This document shows, piece after piece, positions 23,918 through 24,009 of a stretch of 24,009 nucleotides of DNA. A program made the translations under genes and the position numbers. Within the stretch, counting starts at the first letter, position 1. Every line of letters begins with the position of its first letter. The notes below the pieces were generated by a model, which saw nothing but the letters and a program-made list of their open reading frames with translations, was not told where the DNA came from and did not search any database. The stretch lies in contig CAIXZI010000448.1 of the NCBI GenBank assembly GCA_903923915.1, forward strand, positions 1 to 24,009, in the 5' to 3' direction. Origin of the DNA: an uncultured Bacteroidota bacterium. GTDB taxonomy: Bacteria > Bacteroidota > Bacteroidia > B-17B0 > Aurantibacillaceae.

Positions 23918-23950
23918 TAAATTTATTATTTATTTGTGATGACTTCAAAA
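23918..23950 (-). promoter_or_regulatory. Promoter of the TPR-rsmE operon
   Basis: Minus strand TTTTG (23946-23950), 20 bases, then TAAATTTA (23918-23925), seven of eight to TAnnTTTG; 26 bases to the ATG. The -33 element lies inside the first codons of the divergent gene at 23939. Confidence 0.5.
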
Positions 23951-24009
23951 TCTATAATACTATCTGTTAAAACCTTTGTAGATATTAGCGATAGAGAATT
24001 TGTAGCAAC
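23939..24009 (+). CDS. Start of a plus-strand gene, 3' truncated by the window edge
   Basis: ATG at 23939 opens a frame that runs without stop to the window end, reading MTSKSIILSVKTFVDISDRE and three to four further codons. The phrase 'VKTFVDISDREF' resembles the N-terminal helix of Crp/Fnr-family cyclic-nucleotide-binding regulators of Bacteroidota, but 23 residues are too few to be sure. It is divergent from the TPR gene, 47 bp apart. Confidence 0.5.
   Translation, partial: MTSKSIILSVKTFVDISDREFVA

Noticed and set aside
1..24009. tRNA, rRNA, riboswitch or transposase gene
   Set aside because: No cloverleaf, rRNA core, known riboswitch core or transposase motif was recognised on reading both strands; a covariance-model scan was not possible here.

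Overview
The window is a chromosomal stretch of a Bacteroidota (Bacteroidetes) bacterium. This rests on low G+C, near absence of Shine-Dalgarno sites, promoter boxes of the phylum's TAnnTTTG type, a protein with a C-terminal type IX secretion (T9SS) sorting domain, and families typical of the phylum (PorE-like OmpA protein, DUF5723 barrel, DUF2911, HTTM, MORN/YwqK-repeat proteins). I cannot name genus or species. No rRNA, tRNA, CRISPR, phage or transposase gene was found. Nothing longer than 300 bases is gene-free; the longest gaps are 4946-5194 (a repeat plus a promoter region) and 9270-9516 (repeat-like remnant plus terminator).

Layout. 1-2155: 3' part of a large OmpA-family envelope protein. 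2161-2243 and 5101-5189: two copies of a palindromic repeat flanking an M1 aminopeptidase gene (2300-4945, minus). 5195-5887: MacB/LolD-like ABC ATPase (minus). 5953-7428: HTTM membrane protein (plus) carrying a small in-frame repeat insertion. 7536-9269: secreted protein made of about 20 MORN repeats. 9517-10362: DUF2911 protein (minus). 10454-11170: pdxJ (minus), divergent from a DUF5723 outer-membrane barrel at 11233-12714. 12733-13686: T9SS cargo protein (minus).

The most coherent system is on the minus strand from 21544 down to 13808: dabA, dabB, a SulP anion transporter with STAS domain, and an OprO/P-like outer-membrane porin. The dabA-dabB-sulP gaps are 20-24 bp and the porin follows after 115 bp. 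DabA keeps the four zinc-site residues (C348, D350, H519, C534), and DabB keeps the NuoL-type Glu144 and Lys232. I read the cluster as an envelope-spanning inorganic-carbon uptake module: porin across the outer membrane, SulP as bicarbonate carrier, DabAB as energy-coupled CO2-to-bicarbonate converter. The DabAB role follows known families; the porin and SulP roles are inference from position. No RuBisCO or carbonic anhydrase gene is in the window, so the likely use is feeding carboxylases in a heterotroph.

23891 down to 21695: a TPR protein, rsmE (TTG start, one base after the TPR stop) and a small secreted protein of unknown function (also TTG start) just ahead of dabA. A further plus-strand gene starts at the right edge (23939).
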